A DNA stretch of 64,000 nt. Source: Pseudomonas sp. JQ170C (GTDB lineage Bacteria > Pseudomonadota > Gammaproteobacteria > Pseudomonadales > Pseudomonadaceae). Below, piece after piece: positions 56,734 through 64,000 of this stretch. The translations under genes were made by a program, and so were the position numbers. A model generated the notes under the pieces. It worked only from the letters and a program-made list of their open reading frames with translations. It was not told where the DNA came from and searched no databases. Each line of letters starts with the position of its first letter. The stretch's first letter is position 1. The stretch covers positions 5,879,016 through 5,943,015 of the forward strand of contig NZ_CP141608.1 in the NCBI RefSeq assembly GCF_035581345.1. Reading direction: 5' to 3'.

Positions 56734-58625
56734 GCGCTTTGCTCCAACTCGCGGCCTGCGCCGCGTTTTTTCAGATGAATCAGCAACAGGGAAATCGCCG
56801 CCGGGGTAACGCCGGGGATACGCGATGCCTGGCCCAGGGTCTCGGGCCGAGTCTGGCCGAGTTTGCTCTGAATTTCCTTGGACAGACCGGAAATACCGCT
56901 GTAGTCGATATCGTCGGGCAGGCGGGTGTCTTCGCTGGCACGCAGGCGGGCGATTTCTTCTTGTTGCCGGTCGATGTAACCGGCGTATTTGGTCTTGATT
57001 TCGACTTGCTCGGCGACCTGCGGATTGATTTCGGCACCGCCGGTCACTTCCATCAGGCCGGCGTAGTCGATTTCCGGACGGGTCAGCAGGTTGAGCAAGT
57101 TGTATTCGTGGCTCAATGGAGTACCGAATTTCTCGGCAATGGCCTGACCCTGAGCCGTATCCGGGCGCACCCAGGTCGATTTCAGGCGCTGTTCTTCCTG
57201 AGCGATGCCTTCGCGCTTGGCGCTGAAGGCCGCCCAACGCTCGTCATCGATCAGTCCCAGCTCACGGCCTTTTTCGGTCAGACGCAAGTCGGCGTTGTCT
57301 TCGCGCAGGATCAACCGGTATTCGGCGCGCGAGGTGAACATCCGGTAAGGCTCCTGGGTACCCAGGGTGATCAGGTCATCGACCAGCACACCGATGTACG
57401 CCTCATCGCGACGCGGGCACCAGCTTTCGCGGCCTTGGGCCCGCAGCGCGGCGTTGGTCCCGGCGAGCAGACCTTGGGCACCGGCTTCTTCGTAGCCGGT
57501 GGTGCCGTTGATCTGTCCGGCGAAGAACAGACCGCCGATGACCTTGGTCTCCAGGCTGTACTTGAGATCACGTGGATCGAAGTAGTCGTACTCGATGGCG
57601 TAGCCAGGTCGCACGATATGCGCGTTTTCCATGCCGCGGATCGAACGGACGATCTCCAGCTGCACGTCGAACGGCAAGGATGTGGATATCCCGTTCGGGT
57701 ACAGCTCGTGGGTGTTCAAGCCTTCTGGCTCGATAAACACCTGATGGCTTTCCTTGTCGGCAAAGCGATGGATCTTGTCTTCGATCGACGGGCAGTACCG
57801 AGGGCCAATACCTTCAATCACACCGGAGTACATCGGCGAACGGTCGAGGTTCGACGCGATGATCTCGTGGGTCCGTGCATTGGTATGGGTGATCCAGCAA
57901 CTGACCTGGCGTGGATGCATGGCCTTGTTGCCCATGAACGACATCACCGGAATCGGCGTATCGCCTGGTTGTTCGGTCATGACCGAGAAATCCACAGACC
58001 GACCATCGATACGCGGTGGCGTACCGGTTTTCAGACGACCGACGCGCAGCGGCAATTCACGCAGGCGATGGGCCAGGGCAATCGCAGGAGGATCACCAGC
58101 CCGACCGCCGGAGTAATTCTGCAGACCAATGTGGATAAGTCCGCCCAGGAAAGTCCCGGTGGTCAGCACCACCGAGTCGGCCATGAAACGCAGGCCCATT
58201 TGCGTGACCACGCCGCGGACCTGGTCCTGCTCGACGATCAGGTCGTCGCAGGACTGCTGGAATATCCACAGGTTGGGCTGGTTCTCGAGAATTTCGCGTA
58301 CCACTGCCTTGTAGATGGCGCGGTCGGCCTGGGCGCGGGTAGCGCGCACGGCTGGGCCTTTGCGGTTATTCAATACACGGAACTGGATACCGCTCTTGTC
58401 AGTGGCCAGTGCCATGGCACCGCCGAGCGCATCAATTTCCTTGACCAGGTGGCTCTTGCCGATACCACCGATGGCCGGGTTGCAACTCATATGACCGAGG
58501 GTTTCCACGTTATGGGTCAGCAGCAGGGTTTTTACGCCCATGCGTGCAGACGCAAGCGCAGCCTCGGTACCGGCATGGCCGCCGCCGATGACGATCACTT
58601 CAAAACGGGAAGGGAAATCCACCAC
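56730..58625 (-). CDS. mnmG: tRNA uridine 5-carboxymethylaminomethyl modification enzyme MnmG
   Basis: The 631-residue FAD enzyme acts with MnmE to modify U34 of certain tRNAs. FAD motif [20 protein letters not shown] near residue 11, [20 protein letters not shown] near 48 and the C-terminal helical domain ([20 protein letters not shown]) are present. It was formerly gidA. Upstream lies an origin-like region. Confidence 0.97.
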   Translation of the reverse strand: MVDFPSRFEVIVIGGGHAGTEAALASARMGVKTLLLTHNVETLGHMSCNPAIGGIGKSHLVKEIDALGGAMALATDKSGIQFRVLNNRKGPAVRATRAQADRAIYKAVVREILENQPNLWIFQQSCDDLIVEQDQVRGVVTQMGLRFMADSVVLTTGTFLGGLIHIGLQNYSGGRAGDPPAIALAHRLRELPLRVGRLKTGTPPRIDGRSVDFSVMTEQPGDTPIPVMSFMGNKAMHPRQVSCWITHTNARTHEIIASNLDRSPMYSGVIEGIGPRYCPSIEDKIHRFADKESHQVFIEPEGLNTHELYPNGISTSLPFDVQLEIVRSIRGMENAHIVRPGYAIEYDYFDPRDLKYSLETKVIGGLFFAGQINGTTGYEEAGAQGLLAGTNAALRAQGRESWCPRRDEAYIGVLVDDLITLGTQEPYRMFTSRAEYRLILREDNADLRLTEKGRELGLIDDERWAAFSAKREGIAQEEQRLKSTWVRPDTAQGQAIAEKFGTPLSHEYNLLNLLTRPEIDYAGLMEVTGGAEINPQVAEQVEIKTKYAGYIDRQQEEIARLRASEDTRLPDDIDYSGISGLSKEIQSKLGQTRPETLGQASRIPGVTPAAISLLLIHLKKRGAGRELEQSA

Positions 58626-58639
58626 GCACCTCGTGCCTG

Positions 58640-59136
58640 TTTCGGGAATAGATAGGGATAACGCACAAGTATAGGGACTTACCCCCCTCTAAAGGAACCT
58701 TTTGCACAAAATTTAACCAGCTGTGGATGAGTGGCGAACAATAGAAATAAAGAGAGAGAAATTTATTAAAGCTTTGTTTTTATGTTTATTCTTATGCACC
58801 ACCTCTTCTGTGGATAAACAGCTACAGGCCTTTATTTACCTTATGTACAGCGATTCAAAACCCTGTGGTCTAGTGGCCATGAGCGTTCTGGATAAGCGCT
58901 TTAAGCCTGTGGATTAAAGTGCTACTTACCCACAGGCGCAGTTATCTTCAGTTTTGAAGGCCAGTTATCAACGGAGCTGAAGGCGAGTTTTCCACAGGGC
59001 TTATTCCATAGAAATCCGGACAGACAGGCGCGCGAGCAGGCAGGACGAGCGCGATCGCTGTCCTGAAGAGAAGGGAGTCAGGTGAAAAAAGTGCGTCAGC
59101 CGGGACCGTTGCAGGCCCGGCTGTGGATAACGACGC
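58640..59136. other. Origin-like region A upstream of mnmG
   Basis: This 500-bp non-coding region between mnmG and mnmE has AT-rich runs (58736-58800) and DnaA-box-like 9-mers: TGTGGATGA 58722, TGTGGATAA 58809, TGTGGATTA 58908, TTACCCACA 58926, TTTTCCACA 58988, TGTGGATAA 59122. A 48-bp block 58806-58853 (GGCCTTTATTTAC and TATGTACAG elements) recurs in region B at 63305-63352. The boxes here are mostly one base off consensus, whereas region B is closer to consensus. Confidence 0.75.
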
Positions 59137-60507
59137 TTACTTACCGATGCAGAAGCTGGAGAAAATTCGACCTAGCAGGTCGTCAGAGCTGAAGGCGCCG
59201 GTGATCTCACCCAGGGCCTGTTGAGCCTGGCGAAGGTCTTCGGCCAGCAGCTCTCCAGCACCTGCCAGGGTCAACTGAGCCCGACCGTGCTCAAGATGTG
59301 TACTGGCCTGACGAAGCGCTTCCAGGTGCCTTCTGCGCGCACTGAAGCTGCTTTCGGCGGTCTGTTCATAACCCATGCAGGCCTTGAGGTGTTCACGCAG
59401 CAGCTCAAGGCCCATGTCCGTGTCCTTGGCACTCAGGGTAATGGTCACGTGGCCATCTTCACTCTGTTCCATTGCAATGGTCTTGCCACTGAGGTCCGCC
59501 TTGTTGCGGATCAGCGTGACCTTGGCAGGATCCGGTCGCAGATCGAGGAACTCTGGCCACAAGGCAAACGGGTCGCTGGCCTCTGGTGCCGTCGAATCAA
59601 CCACCAAAAGCACCCGATCCGCCTCATTGATGGCTTTGAGTGCGCGCTCCACGCCGATTTTTTCTACATGATCATCGGTGTCACGCAGGCCTGCGGTATC
59701 AACCACATGCAGCGGCATGCCATCGATGTGGATATGTTCGCGCAGAATGTCACGGGTGGTGCCGGCGATGTCGGTGACGATGGCAGCTTCACGCCCGGCC
59801 AGGACGTTGAGCAAACTGGATTTACCGGCATTCGGACGCCCGGCGATAACCACGGTCATACCGTCACGAAGCAACGCTCCCTGTCCGGCTTCGCGCTGCA
59901 CTGTGGATAAATTGGCACGGACATCATCGAGCATGCTCAGTACATGGCCATCGGCGAGGAAGTCGATTTCTTCTTCGGGGAAGTCGATGGCGGCTTCCAC
60001 GTAGATACGCAAGCTGATCAGTTTCTCGGTGAGGTTATCCACCCGACGGGAGAATTCCCCCTGCAATGAACGCAGGGCATTGCGGGCTGCCTGGGCGGAA
60101 CTGGCTTCGATCAAGTCTGCGATAGCTTCGGCCTGGGCCAGATCGAGCTTGTCATTGAGGAACGCCCGCTCACTGAATTCACCCGGCCGTGCCAGGCGAC
60201 AGCCCAGTTGTACACAGCGCTGCAGGAGCATATCCAGCACCACCGGACCACCATGGCCCTGAAGTTCCAGTACATCTTCACCGGTGAACGAGTTTGGCCC
60301 GGGGAAGAACAGGGCAATACCTTCATCCAGGACCAGGCCGTCTTCAGCCCGGAAGGGACCGTAATGGGCATGCCGGGGCGTCAGTTCCCGCCCGCAGATC
60401 GCAACCCCGGCCTGCTTTGCCAGGGGCCCGGAAAGCCGCACGATCCCCACTCCCCCACGTCCCTGGGCGGTAGCAATGGCGGTAATGGTTTCACGCACAG
60501 TGTTCAT
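59137..60507 (-). CDS. mnmE: tRNA modification GTPase MnmE
   Basis: The 456-residue GTPase pairs with MnmG. It has an N-terminal tetrahydrofolate-binding domain ([20 protein letters not shown]), G1 [20 protein letters not shown] near residue 223, DIAGTTRD (G2/G3 region), NKADLSG (G4), and the C-terminal CIGK. ATG 60507 begins [11 protein letters not shown] perfect DnaA 9-mer lies at 59902. Confidence 0.96.
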   Translation of the reverse strand: MNTVRETITAIATAQGRGGVGIVRLSGPLAKQAGVAICGRELTPRHAHYGPFRAEDGLVLDEGIALFFPGPNSFTGEDVLELQGHGGPVVLDMLLQRCVQLGCRLARPGEFSERAFLNDKLDLAQAEAIADLIEASSAQAARNALRSLQGEFSRRVDNLTEKLISLRIYVEAAIDFPEEEIDFLADGHVLSMLDDVRANLSTVQREAGQGALLRDGMTVVIAGRPNAGKSSLLNVLAGREAAIVTDIAGTTRDILREHIHIDGMPLHVVDTAGLRDTDDHVEKIGVERALKAINEADRVLLVVDSTAPEASDPFALWPEFLDLRPDPAKVTLIRNKADLSGKTIAMEQSEDGHVTITLSAKDTDMGLELLREHLKACMGYEQTAESSFSARRRHLEALRQASTHLEHGRAQLTLAGAGELLAEDLRQAQQALGEITGAFSSDDLLGRIFSSFCIGK

Positions 60508-60542
60508 GCTCGAAGGCCTCACAACAAAAACGACAGATAGCA

Positions 60543-60565
60543 AAACGCCCCACGAGGGGGCGTTT
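60543..60565 (-). terminator. Terminator after yidC
   Basis: AAACGCCCC (60543-60551), loop ACGAG, GGGGCGTTT (60557-60565). On the minus strand it is followed by TGCTATC, so its U-tract is the stem's own T-run. It lies 25 bp after yidC. Confidence 0.75.
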
Positions 60566-60590
60566 GTCCACAGGTTAGCTGACTAACCCG

Positions 60591-62273
60591 TTATGCAGCG
60601 GCTTTACTGGTAGCCTTTTCGATGCTGCGGGTGATGTACCACTGCTGTGCGATCGACAGGCAGTTGTTCACAACCCAGTACAGCACCAGACCTGCAGGGA
60701 ACCACAGGAAGAAGAAGGTGAAGATGATCGGCATCAGCTTCATCACCTTGGCCTGCATCGGATCCGGCGGAGTCGGGTTCAACTGCTGCTGGATGAACAT
60801 GGTTGCACCCATGATGATCGGCAGGATGAAGAACGGATCCTTGATCGACAGGTCAGTGATCCAGAACATCCATGGCGCCTGACGCATCTCGACGCTTTCC
60901 AGCAGAACCCAGTACAGCGAGAGGAAGACCGGCATCTGCACCAGGATCGGCAAGCAGCCGCCCAGCGGGTTGATCTTCTCTTTCTTGTACAGCTCCATCA
61001 TGGCCTGCGACATTTTCTGCCGGTCATCGCCATGCTGCTCTTTCAGGGCAGCCAGTTTCGGTGCCACTGCGCGCATGCGGGCCATCGACTTGTAGCTGGC
61101 GGCCGACAGCGGGAAGAACAGCAGCTTGATCAGCATGGTCAGGACGATGATCGACCAGCCCCAGTTGCCGAGCAGGCTGTGGATATGTTGCAACAACCAG
61201 AAGATTGGCTGGGCAATGAACCACAGGATGCCGTAGTCGACGGTCAGTTCCAGACCTGGGGACAACTCTTTGAGCTTCTCCTGAATCTTTGGACCGGCGT
61301 AGAGAACGGTGCTGGTTTCAGCCTTGGCGCCGGCAGCTACGTTAAGCGCAGGACCGGTGAAGCCAATGATGTAGTTGCCCTGGCTGTCCTTGCGGGTCTG
61401 AACGATGTTGTTGTCAGACTTGTTCGGAATCCAGGCGGTAACGAAGTAGTGCTGCAGCCAGGCTACCCAGCCACCGGAAACATTTTCTTTCAGATTTCCC
61501 TTGTCGATGTCTTTCATCGACACCTTTTTGTAGGGCTCCGAACTTGTCCACAGGGCTGCACCCAGGTAGGTAGCAGTACCGGTTGCGGTGCTCGAGGAAG
61601 GATCCGAGCTCGCGTCACGCTTGAGTTGCGCAAACAGGTTACCGGTCCAGGGCTGAGCGCTCTGGTTGTCGATCAGGTAGGTAACGGTCAGGTCGTACTC
61701 ACCGCGCTTGAAGGTAAAGCGCTTGATGTAGTTGACACCGTTATCGCTGAACTTCAGGTCAACGACCATCTGATCCTGGCCATCGGCCAGTTGATAGGTT
61801 TTCTGATCAGCGGCGTACAGCGGACGACCACTTGGGCGTGCATCCGGACCGTTGACGCCGGTCAGGCCGCTTTGCGCCAGGTAAGTACGCTCGCCGCCGT
61901 TGTCGAACAGCTGGAACGGAATGTCCGGATGGTCCTGACGGCGCGGATACTTGGGCAGCATCAGCTGGGCGATATCACCGCCGTTTGGATCGATAGCCAG
62001 GTCCAGGACATCAGTCTTGACCCGAATCAGGTCCTTGCTGACTGCAACCGGAGCCAGTTCGGCAGGGCTGGATTCAGCGTTGGCGCTCGGCACATCGGCG
62101 CTGGCGCCAGTGTTACCGGCCTGCGCGGTGTCCGGGAGTGCCGGGGCAACGTTGCTGGCAGCAGTATTCTGAGTCGGCAGGGCAGCTTGGCCGTAGTCCT
62201 GGTTCCAATTAAGGACCAAAACGTAGGACACGATTGCCAGGGCGACGATCAGGATCGTGCGTTTAATATCCAT
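60591..62273 (-). CDS. yidC: Membrane protein insertase YidC
   Basis: The 560-residue protein has an N-terminal membrane helix (RTILIVALAIVSYVLVLNWN), a large periplasmic beta domain (about residues 90-340) and five C-terminal helices with the insertase core (GWSIIVLTMLIKLLFFPLSA, then LGGCLPILVQMPVFLSLYWV). It inserts membrane proteins, including subunits of ATP synthase encoded nearby. Confidence 0.97.
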   Translation of the reverse strand: MDIKRTILIVALAIVSYVLVLNWNQDYGQAALPTQNTAASNVAPALPDTAQAGNTGASADVPSANAESSPAELAPVAVSKDLIRVKTDVLDLAIDPNGGDIAQLMLPKYPRRQDHPDIPFQLFDNGGERTYLAQSGLTGVNGPDARPSGRPLYAADQKTYQLADGQDQMVVDLKFSDNGVNYIKRFTFKRGEYDLTVTYLIDNQSAQPWTGNLFAQLKRDASSDPSSSTATGTATYLGAALWTSSEPYKKVSMKDIDKGNLKENVSGGWVAWLQHYFVTAWIPNKSDNNIVQTRKDSQGNYIIGFTGPALNVAAGAKAETSTVLYAGPKIQEKLKELSPGLELTVDYGILWFIAQPIFWLLQHIHSLLGNWGWSIIVLTMLIKLLFFPLSAASYKSMARMRAVAPKLAALKEQHGDDRQKMSQAMMELYKKEKINPLGGCLPILVQMPVFLSLYWVLLESVEMRQAPWMFWITDLSIKDPFFILPIIMGATMFIQQQLNPTPPDPMQAKVMKLMPIIFTFFFLWFPAGLVLYWVVNNCLSIAQQWYITRSIEKATSKAAA

Positions 62274-62275
62274 GA

Positions 62276-62521
62276 TTACTCGGCTATCGAAGAAGAACGG
62301 GAAGAGGGAGCTGGCGGAACCGGGTCAAAACCGCCGGCATTCCACGGATGACAACGCCCCAGGCGACGAACGGTTAGCCACCCACCGCGTAAAAGGCCAT
62401 GGTTTTCGATGGCTTCTAACGCGTAGCAGGAGCAACTGGGGTAGAAACGACAGTGGCTGGCCATCAGAGGACTAATGGCATAACGGTAAAACTGGATCGG
62501 AACGAGCGCCAGTTTACGCAT
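62276..62521 (-). CDS. yidD: Membrane protein insertion efficiency factor YidD
   Basis: This 81-residue protein has the YidD signature [30 protein letters not shown] with three cysteines and an amphipathic N-terminus. It overlaps rnpA by 8 bp and ends 2 bp before yidC, so all are in one transcript. Confidence 0.94.
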   Translation of the reverse strand: MRKLALVPIQFYRYAISPLMASHCRFYPSCSCYALEAIENHGLLRGGWLTVRRLGRCHPWNAGGFDPVPPAPSSRSSSIAE

Positions 62522-62918
62522 CTTGACTGTCTACCCCCACAGAGTCGGTGTTCACCACTGGAGCGGGCCGACTGCGTGCGAGGCGCTTCCAGAGCTTGCC
62601 AAAATGTTGGTGCAATTCTGGGTTTTCAATCTCGCCCAACCCTTTGCGCGCGACGATCACGATATCCCAACCGGCAAGCAAGTGCTGGTTCAGGCGAAAC
62701 GAATCGCGCATCAGGCGTTTCAGGCGATTGCGTTGAACGGAGAGCTTGACGCTCTTTTTCCCGATCACAAGCCCCAGGCGGGGGTGATCCAGACCGTTCT
62801 CGCGGGCAAGGAGCAGCAGGTTTTTCCCTGGAACCTTGCCGGTTGGGGAGTCGAAGACCGCTTTGAAGTGTCGGGGAATAAGCAGACGCTTTTCCCGACT
62901 GAAGTCCTGACTCACCAC
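62514..62918 (-). CDS. rnpA: Ribonuclease P protein component
   Basis: This 134-residue basic protein has [20 protein letters not shown] and the RNR motif [20 protein letters not shown] that contacts RNase P RNA. GTG 62918 gives [13 protein letters not shown] and the usual 134 residues; longer frames would run into rpmH. It starts 13 bp after the rpmH stop. Confidence 0.94.
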   Translation of the reverse strand: MVSQDFSREKRLLIPRHFKAVFDSPTGKVPGKNLLLLARENGLDHPRLGLVIGKKSVKLSVQRNRLKRLMRDSFRLNQHLLAGWDIVIVARKGLGEIENPELHQHFGKLWKRLARSRPAPVVNTDSVGVDSQDA

Positions 62919-62931
62919 CAGTGCCGAAAAA

Positions 62932-63066
62932 TCAAACTGCCAGGCGCTTACGGCCTTTGGCACGGCGACGCGACAGAACGGCACGACCGTTCTTGGTAGC
63001 CATACGGGCACGGAAACCGTGAGTGCGAGCGCGCTTGATGGTGCTTGGTTGGAAAGTACGTTTCAT
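62932..63066 (-). CDS. rpmH: 50S ribosomal protein L34
   Basis: A 44-residue open frame too short for a 60-residue cut-off: it starts [20 protein letters not shown] and ends KGRKRLAV, the standard L34 sequence. It lies directly upstream of rnpA on the minus strand, divergent from dnaA across the main origin. Confidence 0.96.
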
Positions 63067-63646
63067 GGCGTGTTACCTGGTTCGTCCACAACGGGCCGGA
63101 ATGGCCCCCGTTTTAAGAGACCGGCGATTCTAGAGAAAGCAGGGCCACAGGTCAATTTCCAACCAGCTTTTCCTTATAGACGGGAAATCACTCGGATGGA
63201 CGGGTGAGCCACGGCTCGCGAACCAACACACGCTTAAACATAAAAAAAGAGAGAGGAATTATTTAAAGCTTTTCTGTAAAACTTATAGAACTTAAGCGGA
63301 AGATTTCTGTGGATAGATCGCTAGAGGCCTTTATTTACGCTATGTACAGAGATCTGAAACCTTGTCGAGAAGACGTGCTGCGGCTGTGTTGAAGGCTCGG
63401 AAAACCTGTGGATCAAATCGACGGTTATCCACAGTCGAGTTATCCACCGATTTCAGCCCCCAGTTGTGCAAAGACCTCAGGCGCGGTTATCCACAGAGCT
63501 TATTCACAGTGTGGAAAGGCCATTTTGGTCACTAAGCTGCTGATTTATCGCCACCCTTAGCGCACCTGCATGTGGATAACTGCGCTGGTGCTCGGTACAA
63601 TGGCGGCTTGTTTTTGCCTCACCGGCTTTCAACTCAGGGGATATCC
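63067..63646. other. oriC: Main oriC region between rpmH and dnaA
   Basis: This 580-bp non-coding region matches the known position of the Pseudomonas origin. It contains AT-rich runs (63236-63300) and DnaA boxes TGTGGATAG 63308, TGTGGATCA 63407, TTATCCACA 63425, TTATCCACC 63440, TTATCCACA 63487, TTATTCACA 63500 and TGTGGATAA 63571. Promoters of rpmH and dnaA also lie here. Its layout repeats region A at a constant distance. Confidence 0.88.
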
Positions 63647-64000
63647 GTGTCAGTGGAACTTTGGCAGCAGTGCGTGGAGCTTCTGCGCGATGAACTGCCT
63701 GCCCAGCAATTCAACACCTGGATCCGTCCGCTACAGGTCGAAGCCGAAGGCGACGAGTTGCGCGTATATGCGCCCAACCGTTTTGTTCTCGACTGGGTCA
63801 ATGAAAAGTACCTGAGCCGTCTGCTCGAGCTGTTGGGCGAACACGGCAACGGCATTGCGCCTGCTCTTTCCTTATTAATAGGCAGCAGACGCAGTTCGGC
63901 CCCTCGCGCCGCACCTAATGCGCCGTTGGCAGCGGCAGTAGCTGCTTCCCAGGCCCAGGCTGCACAAACCGCCGTGGTCAAGGAGCCTGTCCAGGCACCG
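63647..64000 (+). CDS. dnaA: Chromosomal replication initiator DnaA (partial)
   Basis: The gene starts at GTG 63647 after CAGGGGATATCC, the known pattern in Pseudomonas, and runs off the window after 118 codons. Domain I is visible: [40 protein letters not shown] and [20 protein letters not shown], followed by an Ala/Pro-rich linker. The AAA+ domain and the DNA-binding domain lie outside. Confidence 0.96.
   Translation, partial: MSVELWQQCVELLRDELPAQQFNTWIRPLQVEAEGDELRVYAPNRFVLDWVNEKYLSRLLELLGEHGNGIAPALSLLIGSRRSSAPRAAPNAPLAAAVAASQAQAAQTAVVKEPVQAP

Noticed and set aside
56739..58655. 638-codon plus-strand open frame opposite mnmG
   Set aside because: Shadow of mnmG; it runs into the origin-like region and lacks a plausible start.

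Overview
This window looks like a chromosomal segment of a fluorescent Pseudomonas, most likely of the P. putida group. It ends at the replication origin and the start of dnaA. Support comes from the order dnaA-rpmH-rnpA-yidD-yidC-mnmE-mnmG-rsmG-parA-parB-atpIBEFHAGDC-glmU-glmR-glmS, the GC-rich codon use, the REP elements (core like GTAGGAGCGGGCTTGCCCCGCG) and the proteins themselves. I see no tRNA, rRNA, CRISPR array or insertion sequence.

Layout. 1-2.7 kb: a MocR-type regulator (partial) facing a PaiB-like flavin protein and two GNAT acetyltransferases. 2.7-7.3 kb: two-subunit pyruvate carboxylase (pycA, pycB) with its divergent LysR regulator and a small conserved protein. 7.4-9.9 kb: a HexR-like repressor divergent from zwf, with a palindromic operator between them. 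9.9-24.4 kb: a GGDEF/EAL protein, uvrD, a Tim44-domain protein, an SMI1/KNR4 protein, a Kef-type antiporter, a thioesterase, pdxY, a DUF3301 protein, and a zinc-limitation cluster (two COG0523 GTPases, a Zur-type box, an exported small protein and folE2). 24.4-29.3 kb: a DUF3617 protein, cls, cfa and lpd.

29.3-42.8 kb is a complete benzoate-to-beta-ketoadipate-pathway block between lpd and glmS. benABCD-catBCA reads as one unit: benABC oxidises benzoate to the cis-diol, BenD makes catechol, CatA cleaves it, and CatB and CatC make the enol-lactone. Uptake is by BenK (MFS), BenE and a BenF-type porin. Two BenR-like AraC regulators of equal length and one BenM/CatR-like LysR regulator lie in the same block. 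Two promoters carry paired TGCA-N6-GGNTA boxes of identical geometry, and most of the leaders carry AANAANAA motifs like those bound by Hfq/Crc.

42.8-64 kb is the conserved origin-proximal backbone: glmS with the expected Tn7 attachment site downstream (empty), the ATP synthase operon, parAB and the origin genes. The most striking feature is a pair of homologous origin-like intergenic regions, upstream of mnmG and upstream of dnaA, whose DnaA boxes lie at a constant 4499-bp offset. Perfect DnaA boxes are also unusually frequent inside coding genes (parA, rsmG, mnmG, mnmE, the MocR linker and a COG0523 gene), and a near-perfect parS site lies inside folE2.
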